A stretch of 64,000 nucleotides of DNA. It comes from JBFLXR01 sp040757065 (lineage in GTDB: Bacteria; Pseudomonadota; Gammaproteobacteria; Burkholderiales; Gallionellaceae). The position numbers were made by a program, and so were the translations under genes. Below the pieces are notes generated by a model. That model did not search any database. It was not told where the DNA came from and saw only the letters and a list, made by a program, of their open reading frames with translations. The stretch spans positions 1 through 64,000 of the forward strand of contig JBFLXR010000010.1 in the NCBI GenBank assembly GCA_040757065.1. Direction: 5' to 3'. Position 1 is the first letter of the stretch; each line of letters begins with the position of its first letter. This document shows positions 61,469 through 64,000 of the stretch, one piece after another.

Positions 61469-62968
61469 TCAGCGCGCTTCCGCACCCCGCTTGAATGCGG
61501 ACTCGATTTGTCCGCAAAGCGTCTTTAATATTTTGATTCTCGCGTAATATTTGTCATTCGCCTCAACTAGAGTCCAAGGCGCGCTCTTCGTACTCGTCCG
61601 GTCCACCATATCGCAGACCGCCGCCTCGTAGGCCTCCCATTTATCCCGGTTGCGCCAATCCTCAGCAGTAATTTTGAAGCGTTTGAAACCGATTGCCTCG
61701 CGTTCTTTAAAGCGTTGCAACTGTTCTTCTTTACTAATTGCCAGCCAGAATTTCACCACAACCGTGTTATGCCTGACCAGCTGCCCCTCGAAGTCGTTGA
61801 TCTCGCTGTAAGCGCGCATCCAATCTGCATCGGCGCAGTATTTCTCGACGCGCTCGACCAACACCCGCCCGTACCAAGAACGGTCGAATATCGTAATGCG
61901 CCCCCGCCGCGGCACATGGCGCCAGAAACGCCACAAATACGGCTGTGCACGCTCTTCCTCGGATGGCGCGGCGACCGGCACAACCTGATATTGCCGGGCA
62001 TCCAGCGCACCTGTAATGCGGCGTATGCTGCCGCCTTTTCCGGCCGCATCGTTTCCCTCGAAGACCACGATCACGGTCAATGCCTTAAATCGCGGATCGC
62101 GCGACAACAATGCCAACTTGCCCTGATATTTCTCCAAATCAGTCAGATACTTCTTCTTTTCAAGCGCTTTGGTAAGATCAAGCGCCTTCAAAATGTGCAA
62201 ACGATCGATGGAAGGCAATAACGGTGGAGCATGGATTTCCGGCTCTTTATCGTCCGCCTCTTCAAGACGCTTATGAATGGCCTCGTAAATAACTTTAGCA
62301 ACCGTCAGACTACGGTAATTGGCGTCCGCCCCCTCAACCACTATCCACGGCGCTTCCGCGGTGCTGGTATGACGAATAACCGCCTCGTGTATCGGCAACA
62401 ACTTATCGTAAAGCTTGTAATGCTCCCAATCGCGCTCGGTCACCCGCCAGCGCGTCTTAGGGTCGCTCTCCAGCATTTTAAGCCGTTCTTTTTGTTTATC
62501 TTTCGAAAGATGCAACCAGAATTTAATAACCAACGCACCTTCGTCGGTCAGCATTTTCTCCAGACGGCGCGCCCGTTCCAGACTTTGCACCAGATCGGCA
62601 TCGTTGGTTTTACTGCGAATGCGATTCAGAATCGGCCAGGTATACCACGACCCCAGAAACAGACCGATCTTGCCTTTTGGCGGCAAAGCACGCCAAAACC
62701 GCCACATCATCGGACGCTCCATCTCCTCGTCGGAAGGTTCGCCCATGCCGTGCGTCTGTATATGCCTCGGATCCATCCAGGCATTCAGCAAATTGACGGT
62801 TTCCCCCCGTCCCGCACCATCCAGCCCTCCCACCAGAACGATGACTGGAAACTGCGCCTTCTGTGCCAACTCGTACTGCACATCCAGCAATGCCTCGCGT
62901 AACGCGGGAGCTTCAGCATCGAATACTGCTTTATCAACCTTGTGACCCAGCTCCGCCGACTCAAACAA
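61469..62968 (-). CDS. pap: Polyphosphate:AMP phosphotransferase (two-domain PPK2)
   Basis: Transfers phosphate from polyphosphate to AMP, giving ADP. It has 499 residues with two PPK2 domains. The N-terminal one has a modified Walker A (GGLDGAGRGETV, about residue 47), and the C-terminal one has FEGNDAAGKGGSIRRITGAL (about residue 304) with Walker B IFDRSWYGRVLVERVE. The start is TTG at 62968, strongly supported by GGGAGGAGG six bases upstream. It is first in the run pap-pit-DUF47, linking polyphosphate use to phosphate uptake. Confidence 0.93.
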   Translation of the reverse strand: MFESAELGHKVDKAVFDAEAPALREALLDVQYELAQKAQFPVIVLVGGLDGAGRGETVNLLNAWMDPRHIQTHGMGEPSDEEMERPMMWRFWRALPPKGKIGLFLGSWYTWPILNRIRSKTNDADLVQSLERARRLEKMLTDEGALVIKFWLHLSKDKQKERLKMLESDPKTRWRVTERDWEHYKLYDKLLPIHEAVIRHTSTAEAPWIVVEGADANYRSLTVAKVIYEAIHKRLEEADDKEPEIHAPPLLPSIDRLHILKALDLTKALEKKKYLTDLEKYQGKLALLSRDPRFKALTVIVVFEGNDAAGKGGSIRRITGALDARQYQVVPVAAPSEEERAQPYLWRFWRHVPRRGRITIFDRSWYGRVLVERVEKYCADADWMRAYSEINDFEGQLVRHNTVVVKFWLAISKEEQLQRFKEREAIGFKRFKITAEDWRNRDKWEAYEAAVCDMVDRTSTKSAPWTLVEANDKYYARIKILKTLCGQIESAFKRGAEAR

Positions 62969-63077
62969 ACCGACCTCCTCCCAGCACGCAATGTACCTTC
63001 AACTTTAGGAAAATATGCGCGCCGCACCACAGTTTGTCAACCGCCAGCCCGCTTCCCCTTGCCTGCTTAAAGCGCGC

Positions 63078-63083
63078 TATAAT
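63078..63083 (+). promoter_or_regulatory. -10 element of the terminal sensor gene
   Basis: A perfect TATAAT 27 bases before the sensor start, in the 142-base divergent gap to pap. No clear -35 is seen at normal spacing. Confidence 0.45.
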
Positions 63084-63110
63084 TCTTCCGTAATCAGCCC
63101 AAGGCATCCG

Positions 63111-64000
63111 ATGAAAACCAAAATATCTAAAATCACTTGGATTTTGGGAATATCGATTCTCGTGTGGTGGGGAACCGCTTGGAATCTTGCGCAATACCGT
63201 TATCTCAGTGACGGCGAAGAGTATTTGCTGCAAAAAAAACAGTTATCGCAAGAGCGGGTGCAAGATCTGTCATCCAGCATCGAACGTAATCTGGGTTATT
63301 TGAGCGGCATTCCGGAACTGCATAGCAATTTAGGGCGTGTATCGCAAGCTGCCGCCCGTTTCGGCTCCGCCCCATCCCCCTCAACACTTCCCTACGAAGA
63401 ACGAAAAACGCGCTGGACCAACGATGCGGAGTTCAACGAGTTAAGTCGCTTGCTCGCTATCGCCGAAACCTCGCTGCACGCCGACATGATTTATATCATC
63501 AACGCTGCCGGAGATTGTTTCGCAGCCAGCAACTGGTACAAAAAGGGCTCCCCAATCGGAACAAACTTCGCCGAACGCGACTACTTCCGGAAAAACCTGC
63601 TCGGACAGAATGGCATGCAATACGCCGTCGGAAAAACGACGCGCATACCCGGTTTGTACTTCTCTTCGCCGGTATTCGCAAACGGCATAGTGATCGGTGC
63701 GGTGGTTGCAAAAATCGACATTCCGAATCTGGCTTTTCTCACGAAACAACTAGATGGCTTTGTCACCGACAAGCATGGCGTCATCGTTCTTTCGCACAAC
63801 AAATCTCTGGAAATGAAAGCGCTTTCCGGCTCGTCCGTGTTCCGCCTAAGCGATGCGGAACGGCTTCAGCGCTACTTACAAGCCGAATTCCCAACCGCAG
63901 CGATTCAACCGTGGGACCATCACGACTTCGCAGGCCTTCAGCGCATAGGTGAAAACCCATCGCCCTACTGGATAGCCTCGCGCAATCTGCCGGAACTGGG
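63111..64000 (+). CDS. Membrane sensor with periplasmic double-Cache (PDC) domain, cut by window end
   Basis: The visible 296 residues begin with a membrane helix (WILGISILVWWGTAWNLA, about 10-27), then a helical stalk and a PDC/dCache sensor: SLHADMIYIINAAGDCFAAS, FAERDYFRKNLLGQNGMQYA, GLYFSSPVFANGIVIGAVVA and DGFVTDKHGVIVLSHN. DctB-type kinases and PDC-containing diguanylate cyclases share this plan. The output domain lies beyond base 64000, so histidine kinase, cyclase and chemoreceptor all remain possible. AAGG precedes the ATG. It is divergent from the phosphate/polyphosphate run. Confidence 0.8.
   Translation, partial: MKTKISKITWILGISILVWWGTAWNLAQYRYLSDGEEYLLQKKQLSQERVQDLSSSIERNLGYLSGIPELHSNLGRVSQAAARFGSAPSPSTLPYEERKTRWTNDAEFNELSRLLAIAETSLHADMIYIINAAGDCFAASNWYKKGSPIGTNFAERDYFRKNLLGQNGMQYAVGKTTRIPGLYFSSPVFANGIVIGAVVAKIDIPNLAFLTKQLDGFVTDKHGVIVLSHNKSLEMKALSGSSVFRLSDAERLQRYLQAEFPTAAIQPWDHHDFAGLQRIGENPSPYWIASRNLPEL

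Overview
The window is a chromosomal segment of a Gram-negative betaproteobacterium. The evidence is the gene content and order: a nadE-glnB pair, a tig-clpP-clpX-lon run, EF-P with its arginine rhamnosyltransferase EarP, the dapC/dapD/dapE set with pilU and prmB, hpnCDE squalene synthesis, an rnr-rlmB pair next to a tRNA-Leu, a Gcr-family membrane protein, and flagellin with FliS. This fits the Nitrosomonadales/Gallionellaceae-like or related freshwater betaproteobacteria, but the genus cannot be fixed from the sequence alone. Most of the segment is ordinary, densely packed core genome with many ATGA, TAATG and TGATG junctions and several convergent pairs that share one stop tetranucleotide.

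Layout. 1-3990: queF (queuosine), nadE-glnB (NAD and nitrogen signalling) and an OmpA-type porin whose signal-peptide region carries a one-base frameshift. 3994-11803: rmuC, lon, clpX, clpP, tig (protein quality control) and a stand-alone cyclic-nucleotide-binding protein, all on the minus strand. 12311-14275: acetyl-CoA synthetase. 14367-21240: one unbroken minus-strand run made of a secretin-N-like periplasmic protein, a MacA-like adaptor, a MacB-like ATPase, two separate MacB-like permeases, earP and efp. 21299-28818: cell-wall enzymes (NlpC/P60, MltB), trxB, an Smr protein, an FGGY kinase, a truncated haemoglobin, and a DMT transporter-purT-VOC-YchJ run. 28867-37453: a long plus-strand run dapC-dapD-pilU-arsC-like-dapE-prmB-hpnC-hpnD-hpnE (lysine/peptidoglycan precursors, twitching motility, release-factor methylation, squalene). 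37450-42438: Gcr protein, rlmB, rnr.

42490-44720 begins with tRNA-Leu(CAG) on a strong divergent promoter and continues into a visibly AT-richer patch. That patch holds a DUF5984-like orphan, a small membrane protein and broken coding fragments, and is the only clearly accessory-looking segment. 44721-49270 holds a DUF3025 protein, HU, fumC, an unrecognised small gene with a structured leader, and a frameshifted GH113-like gene. 49417-54180 is a TetR-controlled RND efflux operon with a well-formed promoter/operator. 54275-57852 holds a SulP transporter, an MgtC/SapB protein with a leader inverted repeat that may cover its ribosome site, and an aldo/keto reductase. 58058-59679 holds divergent fliS and fliC, with a sigma-28 promoter in front of fliS. 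59760-62968 is a phosphate/polyphosphate run (polyP:AMP phosphotransferase, Pit, DUF47). A cut-off membrane sensor starts at 63111.

No CRISPR array, insertion sequence, rRNA or prophage was seen. I did not find a complete undescribed system. The best leads are the secretin-N/dual-permease/EarP/EF-P operon, the fragmented patch behind tRNA-Leu, the MgtC leader, and the leader and product of the gene at 47839.
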